A stretch of 64,000 bases of DNA from Streptococcus mitis (GTDB taxonomy: Bacteria > Bacillota > Bacilli > Lactobacillales > Streptococcaceae), in assembly GCF_005144795.1 (NCBI RefSeq), contig NZ_SWFJ01000008.1, positions 57,580 through 121,579 on the forward strand. Reading direction: 5' to 3'. The notes under the pieces were generated by a model. That model searched no databases. It had not been told where the DNA came from and saw nothing but the letters and a program-made list of their open reading frames with translations. The position numbers were made by a program, and so were the translations under genes. Positions 57,791 through 64,000 of this stretch are shown one piece after another (within the stretch, counting starts at the first letter, position 1; each line of letters begins with the position of its first letter).

Positions 57791-58234
57791 TTAAACCTCA
57801 TTTTCCTTCTCTTTCAGATTAGCCAAAATTCTTTCTTGAAAGGCTTCAAACTGACGAATTTCTTCCTCTGAAAATCCTTTGTAAAAGATAGTATCCAATT
57901 TCTGACTGACACGATGCCCCACTTCTTTCTGAGACTCCCCCAACTCTGTTAAAACTAAATACTTCTTACGCTTATCTTCTCCACATGGACTAACGGTTAC
58001 AAGATTTTGTTCCTCAAGCTTTTTTATCATCGTCGTCAGAGTATTATTAGCAAGTCCAGTCGCCAAAACAATATCTGTCGCGGTTGCGCAGCCAGTTTCA
58101 CTATTCCATAAAACCGCTAAAATCTTTCCCTGTTCACTCCGATAAAGAGCTTCAGGATCTTGGCTCAGTAACTTCTGAAAAATTCGCCCATTCAACAAAC
58201 GAATATGATGGGCTAGCAAATGACTATCTTTCAT
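57791..58234 (-). CDS. MarR-family transcriptional regulator
   Basis: A 147-residue winged helix protein: TATDIVLATGLANNTLTTMIKKLEEQ is the HTH (quoted here in part as ATGLANNTLTTMIKKLEE), followed by the wing with DKRKKYLVLTELG. Ligand unknown. Two palindromic sites lie upstream, so it is probably autoregulated; its former partner gene downstream has decayed. Confidence 0.9.
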   Translation of the reverse strand: MKDSHLLAHHIRLLNGRIFQKLLSQDPEALYRSEQGKILAVLWNSETGCATATDIVLATGLANNTLTTMIKKLEEQNLVTVSPCGEDKRKKYLVLTELGESQKEVGHRVSQKLDTIFYKGFSEEEIRQFEAFQERILANLKEKENEV

Positions 58235-58249
58235 AACACCTCCAATTTA

Positions 58250-58322
58250 TTTCTATATCGAAACGAATGAAATAATTGTAACACTCATTATTCCAACTGT
58301 CAACTATTTCGATTTAGAAATA
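58250..58322. promoter_or_regulatory. Candidate MarR operators
   Basis: TTTC-TATATC-GAAA (58250-58263) and TATTTC-GATTTA-GAAATA (58305-58322) are similar palindromes flanking the probable promoter of the MarR gene. Confidence 0.5.
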
Positions 58323-58340
58323 ATTTTCCCCAGTAAAAAA

Positions 58341-58364
58341 ACCTCCTACCCAAGGTAGGAGATT
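58341..58364 (-). terminator. Terminator of the O-antigen-ligase-like gene
   Basis: CTCCTACC-TTG-GGTAGGAG on the minus strand followed by seven T residues. Confidence 0.85.
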
Positions 58365-58379
58365 TCAATCTTATAAAAC

Positions 58380-59573
58380 TTAATCCGTCATGTCCGATAC
58401 CAACGTTCGATGTTCCAATGGTAGACTGCACATAACTAGCAAGAAAATAAAACCTGACTGAATCCAGAAGAGGGCTAAGTCAAAGATTCCGTGTACAGCA
58501 ACCACTGTAAGGAAAGACAGATAAAGACCGATAATCGGGCGTTTCCCCGACTCCTGACTCATATCCATCATCAAGCGAACAGGAGCAACAGAAGACAAAA
58601 CTAATAAAATAGTCCCCACAACTCCGTAACTAAGAATCGTATCAATATAAAGACTATGAGCATGTTCATGATAAGGAGCATTTATTCTAGGATAAGAGTG
58701 CATATAAGTCAATGGCCCTTCACCCCAGAAAGGATTTTGCTTAAATAAGGCCATCCCAGCATCCCAGATAGAAATGCGTTCTTCCATAGAAGAGTCTAAA
58801 GTCCCCATCCGAACTCCTAAATCACTGGAAAAGAGGAAACTCAAGCCAATCGCAAAGACCCCTATACTAAGCCAAAAGGCCTTCCAGTTTTTAATGGTCG
58901 TAAAGAGATAAATAATGGCTCCAGCGATAATAGCAGGAAAGGCAGTTCGATTTTGCGTAAAGTTCAAACCAAAGAGATTCACAAAGCCTGCAAACACACA
59001 GAATACTTTCAACCAATTCAACTTGGTCGTTGTAAACAGATAGAAAGCAATCATGATACAGAAACAACAAATAATACCATAATAATTAGGATTAAAGAAG
59101 GTCACTTCTGCACGATTCTGATGCCACACCTGCATATTGGGTGAAAGAAAAGCATAGTTGAATTTCTTCACAATTTGGAAATGCTCTAAACTCGCAAAAG
59201 CAGCTGACAAGACGCTACCAAACAAGACGAGCTGCAAAATCAATCGAAAGAATTTATGTGATAAAATCGACTGATAATGCAAAAAGAAAACAGTAAATAG
59301 AAAAATTCCTACTGAAGCCACAACTCCCATCCAATTTTGTGCAAAAACGGATATAACAGTACTATAGCCAAGAAAAAGAAGCAGCATCGGATGCTCCCCC
59401 ATTTTCTGAAGAATACTTTTCATGTCTCCTGTAAAAATCAAACTAATAATATATAAACAGAATACAACTACAAAAAGATAAAAGGGTAAAAAGATACTCA
59501 GGATAATTCCCAATAAAATCAGCTCTTTACTAGACAACCCTTTCAGCTTTTCAATAAAGCCTATTGATTTCAA
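58380..59573 (-). CDS. O-antigen ligase/Wzy-like polymerase family membrane protein
   Basis: A 397-residue protein with 10-11 membrane helices and the large extracytoplasmic loop of the Wzy_C/WaaL family, with WGEGPLTYMHSYPRI and HEHAHSLYIDTILSYG, where conserved His and Arg residues lie. Such proteins join or polymerise lipid-linked glycans outside the membrane. The start is a TTG at 59573 preceded by AGAAAGGA. No other glycan genes are adjacent, so the substrate is open. Confidence 0.85.
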   Translation of the reverse strand: MKSIGFIEKLKGLSSKELILLGIILSIFLPFYLFVVVFCLYIISLIFTGDMKSILQKMGEHPMLLLFLGYSTVISVFAQNWMGVVASVGIFLFTVFFLHYQSILSHKFFRLILQLVLFGSVLSAAFASLEHFQIVKKFNYAFLSPNMQVWHQNRAEVTFFNPNYYGIICCFCIMIAFYLFTTTKLNWLKVFCVFAGFVNLFGLNFTQNRTAFPAIIAGAIIYLFTTIKNWKAFWLSIGVFAIGLSFLFSSDLGVRMGTLDSSMEERISIWDAGMALFKQNPFWGEGPLTYMHSYPRINAPYHEHAHSLYIDTILSYGVVGTILLVLSSVAPVRLMMDMSQESGKRPIIGLYLSFLTVVAVHGIFDLALFWIQSGFIFLLVMCSLPLEHRTLVSDMTD

Positions 59574-59857
59574 AATGAATCCTTTCTCTCCAAATCAACT
59601 GATTCAGATAATAGTAAGCTACCCTATATTGTACCACTTTTTTAGCGATTTGAAAACAAAGGAAACGTTTCCCTAGGTAAAAAAGCGAGCAAAAATACTG
59701 AGATTTCAAAACTCAATCTTAATGATTGCATTTTCTCTAAGAAAATCATGCCGTAAATAGTAGGCATATGTTAAAATAGTAGTAATAAAATATAGATTAG
59801 GCGCAACTATCCAAACTAGATTCAAATCATATACTATTCTTAAAGAAAGGCAACACT
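59574..59857. other. birA upstream region
   Basis: 284 bases without a gene. The perfect 12-bp palindrome GGAAACGTTTCC (59661-59672) has the look of a cre or LacI-type operator. TTAAAATAG near 59773 could include the birA -10. A long A/T-rich leader follows to the AAAGAAAGG ribosome binding site. Confidence 0.5.
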
Positions 59858-60793
59858 ATGAAATCCTACCAAGCTGTCTACCAAATCCTATCTAAAGAAA
59901 CCGACTATATCAGCGGAGAAAAAATTGCAGAAGAACTATCCCTAAGCCGAACATCAATTTGGAAAGCAATTAAAAGACTAGAACAAGAAGGCATTGAAAT
60001 TGATAGCATCAAAAACAAAGGATATAAACTGATGAATGGTGACCTTATTCTTCCAGAGATTCTAGAAGAAAATCTTCCAATTAAAGTCAGTTTTAAACCC
60101 GAAACAAAATCAACACAACTGGATGCAAAAGAAGCAATTGATTTAGGAAATGAAGCAAACACCCTCTATCTAGCTTCCTATCAAACAGCAGGGCGAGGCC
60201 GTTTTCAACGTTCCTTCTACTCACCACAAGGTGGTATTTATATGACACTCCATCTTAAACCAAATCTCGCCTATGACAAATTACCATCCTACACACTACT
60301 TGTAGCTGGATCTGTCTACAAAGCCATTAAGAACCTAACTTTAATAGATGTCGACATAAAATGGGTCAATGATATCTACCTAAACAATCATAAAATTGGA
60401 GGAATCCTTACTGAGGCAATGACGTCTGTAGAAACAGGCCTAGTCACAGATATCATTATTGGAGTAGGAATCAACTTTACTATTAAAGACTTCCCCCAGG
60501 AATTAAAAGAAAAAGCTGCTAGTCTATTTAAAGCACCAGCACCTATAACCAGAAATGAATTAATTATAGAGATATGGCGTGCTTTCTTCGAAACACCAGC
60601 AGAAGAGCTATTATACCTATATAAAAAACAGTCATTCGTCCTAGGAAAAGAAGTTACTTTTACACTAGATCAAAAAGACTACAAGGGACTTGCTAAGGAC
60701 ATCTCTGAAAGTGGTAAACTTTTAGTTCAATGTGATAACGGAAAAGAAATTTGGCTAAATAGCGGAGAAATTTCACTAAAAACTTGGAAGTAA
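59858..60793 (+). CDS. birA: Bifunctional biotin ligase/repressor BirA
   Basis: 311 residues: N-terminal HTH (residues 1-60, EELSLSRTSIWKAIKRLE), then the biotin ligase domain with STQLDAKEA, the biotinyl-AMP loop TAGRGRFQRSFYS, the catalytic KWVNDIYLNNHKIGGIL, and the C-terminal SH3-like domain. It biotinylates acetyl-CoA carboxylase carrier protein and may repress biotin uptake genes. Confidence 0.95.
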   Translation: MKSYQAVYQILSKETDYISGEKIAEELSLSRTSIWKAIKRLEQEGIEIDSIKNKGYKLMNGDLILPEILEENLPIKVSFKPETKSTQLDAKEAIDLGNEANTLYLASYQTAGRGRFQRSFYSPQGGIYMTLHLKPNLAYDKLPSYTLLVAGSVYKAIKNLTLIDVDIKWVNDIYLNNHKIGGILTEAMTSVETGLVTDIIIGVGINFTIKDFPQELKEKAASLFKAPAPITRNELIIEIWRAFFETPAEELLYLYKKQSFVLGKEVTFTLDQKDYKGLAKDISESGKLLVQCDNGKEIWLNSGEISLKTWK

Positions 60794-61626
60794 TAGCGAA
60801 GTTATACAATAAAAAATAAACTATATAAAAAGTCTCTATAACATTTGTAGTGGGTAAATCTCCTATGAATATTATGGAGCCTATTTTATTGTAGAAAAAA
60901 GTCCCATAAGATCTATAATGAAAAGCAACCAAACCATTATTAGAAAAAATAATATAGAACAATTACATTTTATCACAAAACTACTCGATATCAAAGACTC
61001 AAATATCCAAATTATAGATATCATCAATAAGGATACACACAAGGAAATCATCGCTAAACTGGATTATGAGGCTCCACCTTGTCCTGATTGCAGAAGCCAA
61101 ATGAAGAAATATGACTTTCAAAAACCGTCTAAGATTCCTTACCTTGAAACAACTGGTATGCCTACTAGAATTCTCCTTAAAAAACGCCGTTTTAAGTGCT
61201 ATCAGTGCTTGAAAATAGCGGTCTCCGAGACCGCCCTCGACAAGAAGAATCACCAAATCACTCGTATCGTCAATCAAAAGATTGCTCAAAATCTGATTGA
61301 AAAGACTTCTATGACCGATATTGCCCATCAGCTGTCCATTTCAACTTCAACTGTCATTCGCAAACTCAATGACTTCCGTTTTAAGCATGATTTTTCTAGC
61401 CTTCCTGAGATTATGTCTTGGGATGAGTACACTTTTACTAAGGGAAAGATGAGCTTCATTGCGCAAGATTTTGAAAAGCTCACTATCATCGCTGTTCTTG
61501 AAGGTAGAACACAAACTGTCATCCGAAATCATTTTCTTCGATAGAGCCGTTCGTTGTCAGGTGAAAATCATTACTATGGATATGTTTAGTCCCTACTATG
61601 ACTTGGCTAAACAGATTCACTTTCGA

Positions 61627-61670
61627 ATTTCTAGGTTCAGGCTGAAACAGTCTCCCAGACTATTTCACTC
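61627..61670 (+). repeat. 44-bp hairpin module, copy 2
   Basis: ATTTCTAGGTTCAGGCTGAA to TTTCACTC, stem AGTCT/AGACT around CCC. Inserted in the ISL3 transposase gene. Confidence 0.7.
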
Positions 61671-61716
61671 CCGAATATTAAAATAGTCCTAGATCACTTT
61701 CACCCTTCGTTATTAT

Positions 61717-61760
61717 ATTTCTAAACTTAGTCTAAAACAGTCCACTGGACTGTTTTACTC
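61717..61760 (+). repeat. 44-bp hairpin module, copy 3
   Basis: ATTTCTAAACTTAGTCTAAA to TTTTACTC, with a perfect palindrome AAACAGTCCA-C-TGGACTGTTT. It starts exactly 90 bases after copy 2, in the same orientation, within the same transposase gene. Confidence 0.7.
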
Positions 61761-62335
61761 CAACACTTAAGCCGTGCTATGATTCGTGTACGTGTCCAAA
61801 TTATGAATCAATTTGAACGAAAATCCCATGAATATAAGGCTATTAAGCGTTACTGGAAGCTCATCCAACAGGATAGTCGTAAATTGAGTGATAAACGTTT
61901 TTATCGCCCTACTTTTCGTATGCACTTAACCAATAAAGAGATTCTTGACAAGCTTTTGAGCTATTCAGAAGACTTGAAACACCACTACCATCTCTCTCAA
62001 CTCTTGCTTTTTCACTTCCAAAGTAAGGAGCAGGAGAAATTTTTCGGACTCATTGAGGACAATCTAAAACAGGTTTATCCTCTTTTTCAGACTATCTTTA
62101 AAACTTTATCTCAAGGATAAAGAGAAGATTGTCAACGCTCTTCAATTACCCTATTCTAACGCCAAATTGGAAGCAACGAATAATCTTATCAAACGCAATG
62201 CCTTTGGTTTTCGGAACTTTGAAAAGTTCAAAAAACGGATTTTTATCGCTCTAAACATCAAAAAAGAAAGGACGAAATTTGTCCTTTCTCAATCTTAGCT
62301 TTTCTTCAACCCACTACAGTTGACAAAGAAGCAAG

Positions 62336-62361
62336 AAAAAAGAGAGTTATAAACTCTCATT
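62336..62361 (-). terminator. Terminator of the tRNA/rRNA transcript
   Basis: GAGAGTT-TATA-AACTCTC on the minus strand followed by a T run, after the last tRNA (Ser). Confidence 0.85.
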
Positions 62362-62365
62362 TAAA

Positions 62366-62453
62366 CGGAGAATAAGGGATTCGAACCCTTGCGCCAGTTA
62401 CCCGACCTAACGATTTAGCAAACCGTCCTCTTCAGCCTCTTGAGTAATTCTCC
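62366..62453 (-). tRNA. tRNA-Ser (GCT)
   Basis: 88 bases with long variable arm; anticodon loop TTGCTAA; acceptor GGAGAAT/ATTCTCC, discriminator G. Last tRNA of the cluster. Confidence 0.95.
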
Positions 62454-62459
62454 TATTAA

Positions 62460-62533
<74 letters not shown>

Positions 62534-62567
62534 AAGTTAAAAACTTGGTAATTTGAACAAAGTTCAA

Positions 62568-62638
62568 AGCGGGTGACGAGAATCGAACTCGCGACAACAG
62601 CTTGGAAGGCTGTAGTTTTACCACTAAACTACACCCGC
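62568..62638 (-). tRNA. tRNA-Gly (TCC)
   Basis: 71 bases; anticodon loop CTTCCAA; acceptor GCGGGTG/CACCCGC; discriminator T. Confidence 0.95.
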
Positions 62639-62658
62639 ATAAATACTATAAATAAAAA

Positions 62659-62731
62659 TGGCGCGAGACGGAATCGAACCGCCGACACATGGAGCTTCAA
62701 TCCATTGCTCTACCAACTGAGCTACCGAGCC
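62659..62731 (-). tRNA. tRNA-Phe (GAA)
   Basis: 73 bases; anticodon loop TTGAAGC; acceptor GGCTCGG faces TCGCGCC, leaving a T-C mismatch at positions 4-69; discriminator A. Confidence 0.93.
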
Positions 62732-62734
62732 TTA

Positions 62735-62808
<74 letters not shown>

Positions 62809-62818
62809 TTAATACAAA

Positions 62819-62908
62819 AGGAGGATGTGGGATTCGAACCCACGCACGCTTTTACACGCCTGACGGTTTTCAAGACCGTTCCCTTCAGCCGGACTTGGGT
62901 AATCCTCC
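62819..62908 (-). tRNA. tRNA-Ser (TGA)
   Basis: 90 bases with long variable arm; anticodon loop CTTGAAA; acceptor GGAGGAT/ATCCTCC. Confidence 0.94.
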
Positions 62909-62920
62909 ATATTATTTAAA

Positions 62921-62994
62921 TGGACCTTGTAGGACTTGAACCTACGACCACTCGGTTATGAGCCGAGAGCTCTAACCAGCTGAGCTAAAGGTCC
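62921..62994 (-). tRNA. tRNA-Ile2 (CAT, lysidine-modified)
   Basis: 74 bases; anticodon CAT, but the body (GGACCTTTAGCTCAGCTGG) matches the Bacillus-type tRNA-Ile2 that TilS converts to read AUA, rather than elongator Met. Confidence 0.85.
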
Positions 62995-63007
62995 AACAAG
63001 ATCATTA

Positions 63008-63081
63008 TAGCGGCGAAGGGGATCGAACCCCCGACCTCCCGGGTATGAACCGGACGCTCTAGCCAGCTGAGCTACACCGCC
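63008..63081 (-). tRNA. Elongator tRNA-Met (CAT)
   Basis: 74 bases; anticodon CAT; body GGCGGTGTAGCTCAGCTGG as in Bacillus elongator tRNA-Met, with a G1-T72 wobble. Confidence 0.88.
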
Positions 63082-63086
63082 ATGAA

Positions 63087-63160
63087 TCGGGAAGACAGGA
63101 TTCGAACCTGCGACACCTTGGTCCCAAACCAAGTACTCTACCAAGCTGAGCTACTTCCCG
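63087..63160 (-). tRNA. tRNA-Pro (TGG)
   Basis: 74 bases; anticodon loop TTTGGGA; acceptor CGGGAAG/CTTCCCG; discriminator A. Confidence 0.95.
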
Positions 63161-63175
63161 AGTTAAAAAGAAAAA

Positions 63176-63249
63176 TGCACCCTAGAGGAGTCGAACCTCT
63201 AACCGCCTGATTCGTAGTCAGGTACTCTATCCAGTTGAGCTAAGGGTGC
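63176..63249 (-). tRNA. tRNA-Arg (ACG)
   Basis: 74 bases; anticodon loop CTACGAA; acceptor GCACCCT/AGGGTGC; A34 expected to be inosine. Confidence 0.95.
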
Positions 63250-63260
63250 TCATTAGTTTA

Positions 63261-63346
63261 TGCCGAGGACCGGAATCGAACCGGTACGATCGTTACCAAT
63301 CGCAGGATTTTAAGTCCTGTGCGTCTGCCAGTTCCGCCACCCCGGC
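63261..63346 (-). tRNA. tRNA-Leu (TAA)
   Basis: 86 bases with long variable arm; anticodon loop CTTAAAA; acceptor GCCGGGG/CCTCGGC. Confidence 0.95.
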
Positions 63347-63353
63347 CTCTCTA

Positions 63354-63425
63354 AGCGAACGACGGGATTCGAACCCGCGACCCCCACCTTGGCAAGGTGG
63401 TGTTCTACCACTGAACTACGTTCGC
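63354..63425 (-). tRNA. tRNA-Gly (GCC)
   Basis: 72 bases; anticodon GCC; acceptor GCGAACG/CGTTCGC; discriminator T. Confidence 0.95.
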
Positions 63426-63447
63426 ACTGTTTTCTTCTATCTAAAAA

Positions 63448-63520
63448 TGCCGGCTACATGACTTGAACACGCGACCCTCTGATTACAAATCAGATGCTCT
63501 ACCAACTGAGCTAAGCCGGC
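63448..63520 (-). tRNA. tRNA-Thr (TGT)
   Basis: 73 bases; anticodon loop TTTGTAA; acceptor GCCGGCT/AGCCGGC; discriminator A. Confidence 0.95.
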
Positions 63521-63538
63521 TCATTTATTATTTCTTAA

Positions 63539-63620
63539 TGCGGGTTAAGGGACTTGAACCCCCACGCCGTTAAGCGCCAGATCCTAAATCTGGTGCGTCT
63601 GCCAATTCCGCCAAACCCGC
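63539..63620 (-). tRNA. tRNA-Leu (TAG)
   Basis: 82 bases with long variable arm; anticodon loop TTTAGGA; acceptor GCGGGTT/AACCCGC; discriminator A. Confidence 0.95.
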
Positions 63621-63625
63621 ATATA

Positions 63626-63698
63626 TGACCCGTACTGGGCTCGAACCAGTGACCCATTGATTAAAAGTCAATTGCTCTACCAACTGAGCTAACGAGTC
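63626..63698 (-). tRNA. tRNA-Lys (TTT)
   Basis: 73 bases; anticodon loop CTTTTAA; acceptor GACTCGT pairs with ACGGGTC including a T-G wobble; discriminator A. Confidence 0.95.
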
Positions 63699-63722
63699 TA
63701 AAATAACTTCCGTTATCTTAAA

Positions 63723-63795
63723 CGGTCCCGACGGGAATCGAACCCGCGATCTTCGCCGTGACAGGGCGACGTGATAACCGCTACACTACGGGACC
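63723..63795 (-). tRNA. tRNA-Asp (GTC)
   Basis: 73 bases; anticodon GTC; acceptor GGTCCCG/CGGGACC; discriminator G. Confidence 0.95.
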
Positions 63796-63797
63796 TA

Positions 63798-63870
63798 TGG
63801 GAGTTAACGGGATCGAACCGCTGACCCTCTGCTTGTAAGGCAGATGCTCTCCCAGCTGAGCTAAACTCCC
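63798..63870 (-). tRNA. tRNA-Val (TAC)
   Basis: 73 bases; anticodon loop CTTACAA; acceptor GGGAGTT/AACTCCC; discriminator A. First tRNA after 5S rRNA. Confidence 0.95.
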
Positions 63871-63875
63871 TAGAG

Positions 63876-63990
63876 CTAAGCGACTTCCATATCTCACAGG
63901 GGGCAACCCCCAACTACTTCCGGCGTTCTAGGGCTTAACTTCTGTGTTCGGCATGGGTACAGGTGTATCTCCTAGGCTATCGTCACTTAA
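63876..63990 (-). rRNA. rrf: 5S ribosomal RNA
   Basis: The minus strand from 63990 reads TTAAGTGACGATAGCCTAGG, contains the conserved CCCATGCCGAACACAGAAGT and ends GAAGTCGCTTAG, whose ends pair to close the molecule. It leads directly into the 17-tRNA cluster. The 23S gene would lie beyond the window end. Confidence 0.95.
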
Positions 63991-64000
63991 CTCTGAGTAA

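Larger units (their letters stand above)
60918..62298 (+). pseudogene. tnp: ISL3-family transposase, multiply disrupted
   Basis: The N-terminal 208 codons include the zinc-finger CPDCRSQM...CYQCLK and the HTH IAHQLSISTSTVIRKL, then stop at 61544. The frame change suggests loss of about five bases in CGATATGATAG-type sequence. Then KIITMDMFSPYYDLAKQ is followed by two inserted modules (about 61615-61677 and 61705-61762) that break the DDE region. MNQFERKSHEYKAIKRYWKL resumes from 61806. A further frame change near 62110 precedes KIVNALQLPYSNAKLEATNN, running to 62298. Inactive. Confidence 0.82.
60832..62332 (+). mobile_element. IS1167-like (ISL3 family) element, inactivated
   Basis: The 24-base ends are imperfect inverted repeats: left GTCTCTATAACATTTGTAGT followed by GGGT, right (reversed) GCTTCTTTGTCAACTGTAGT followed by GGGT. 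The 1501-base element is about 65 bases longer than I remember for IS1167 because two hairpin modules lie inside the transposase gene. Flanking 8-mers do not match, so any target duplication has decayed. It separates birA from the tRNA cluster terminator. Confidence 0.8.

Noticed and set aside
61347..61532. Minus-strand frames within the transposase gene
   Set aside because: Shadows of the disrupted ISL3 transposase on the other strand.

Overview
The window looks like a chromosome segment of a mitis-group streptococcus, Streptococcus pneumoniae or a very close relative (S. mitis or S. pseudopneumoniae). Evidence is the gene order (cclA next to trp; an exoA-xpt-pbuX-[restriction locus]-galTK-galR-adh-czcD-sczA-proWX series), two BOX elements, an IS1167-type ISL3 element, and the 17-tRNA cluster next to 5S rRNA. 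No database was searched; names rest on recognised motifs and remembered synteny.

Layout. 1-11.4 kb: housekeeping and small metabolic genes (queF, aquaporin, butA, an HxlR regulator with a divergent NTF2-like gene, pepF, rsmE-prmA, a NUDIX gene, an M50-like peptidase, rarA). 11.4-18 kb: 6S RNA and tRNA-Lys(CTT), followed by a patchy interval with a decayed second tRNA-Lys, a third copy of its 3' end, an IS200-type element, two multi-membrane proteins, an IS3-type inverted-repeat relic and an ltrA gene broken by one in-frame TGA. 18-27.6 kb: cclA, the trpEGDCFBA operon, and a second trpB upstream of it; each transcription unit has its own T-box leader. 27.6-38.3 kb: two teichoic-acid type sugar genes, a heterodimeric ABC exporter, a DUF421/DUF3290 pair, exoA, a VOC gene, and a guanine riboswitch controlling xpt-pbuX.

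38.4-44.4 kb is the most interesting part. Where pneumococci usually carry DpnI or DpnII, this genome has an AT-rich divergent locus. One arm is an m5C DNA methyltransferase. The other is a tightly coupled four-gene run: a tandem-HTH regulator, an MvaI/BcnI-like restriction enzyme, a DUF4297/Cap4-like nuclease and a Rad50-like ATPase with a CxxC hook. It reads as a restriction-modification system joined to a Lamassu/ABC-3C-like nuclease-ATPase pair.

44.6-60.8 kb: Leloir galactose genes, zinc efflux (czcD/sczA), then a mosaic junction (pnuC tail, hsdS fragment, a GC-richer ECF transporter cassette with a truncated S component), an osmoprotectant or choline ABC transporter, a MarR regulator, an O-antigen-ligase-like polymerase and birA. 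60.8-64 kb: an inactivated IS1167-like element, 17 tRNA genes and 5S rRNA on the minus strand; the 23S gene would lie just outside.

Two repeat observations cut across regions. Two TA-flanked repeats share a scaffold but carry hairpins of unrelated sequence, and both sit between an attenuator (trp T-box, xpt riboswitch) and its first gene. A 44-bp hairpin module occurs once inside one of these repeats and twice inside the broken transposase gene, with compensatory base changes in its stem.
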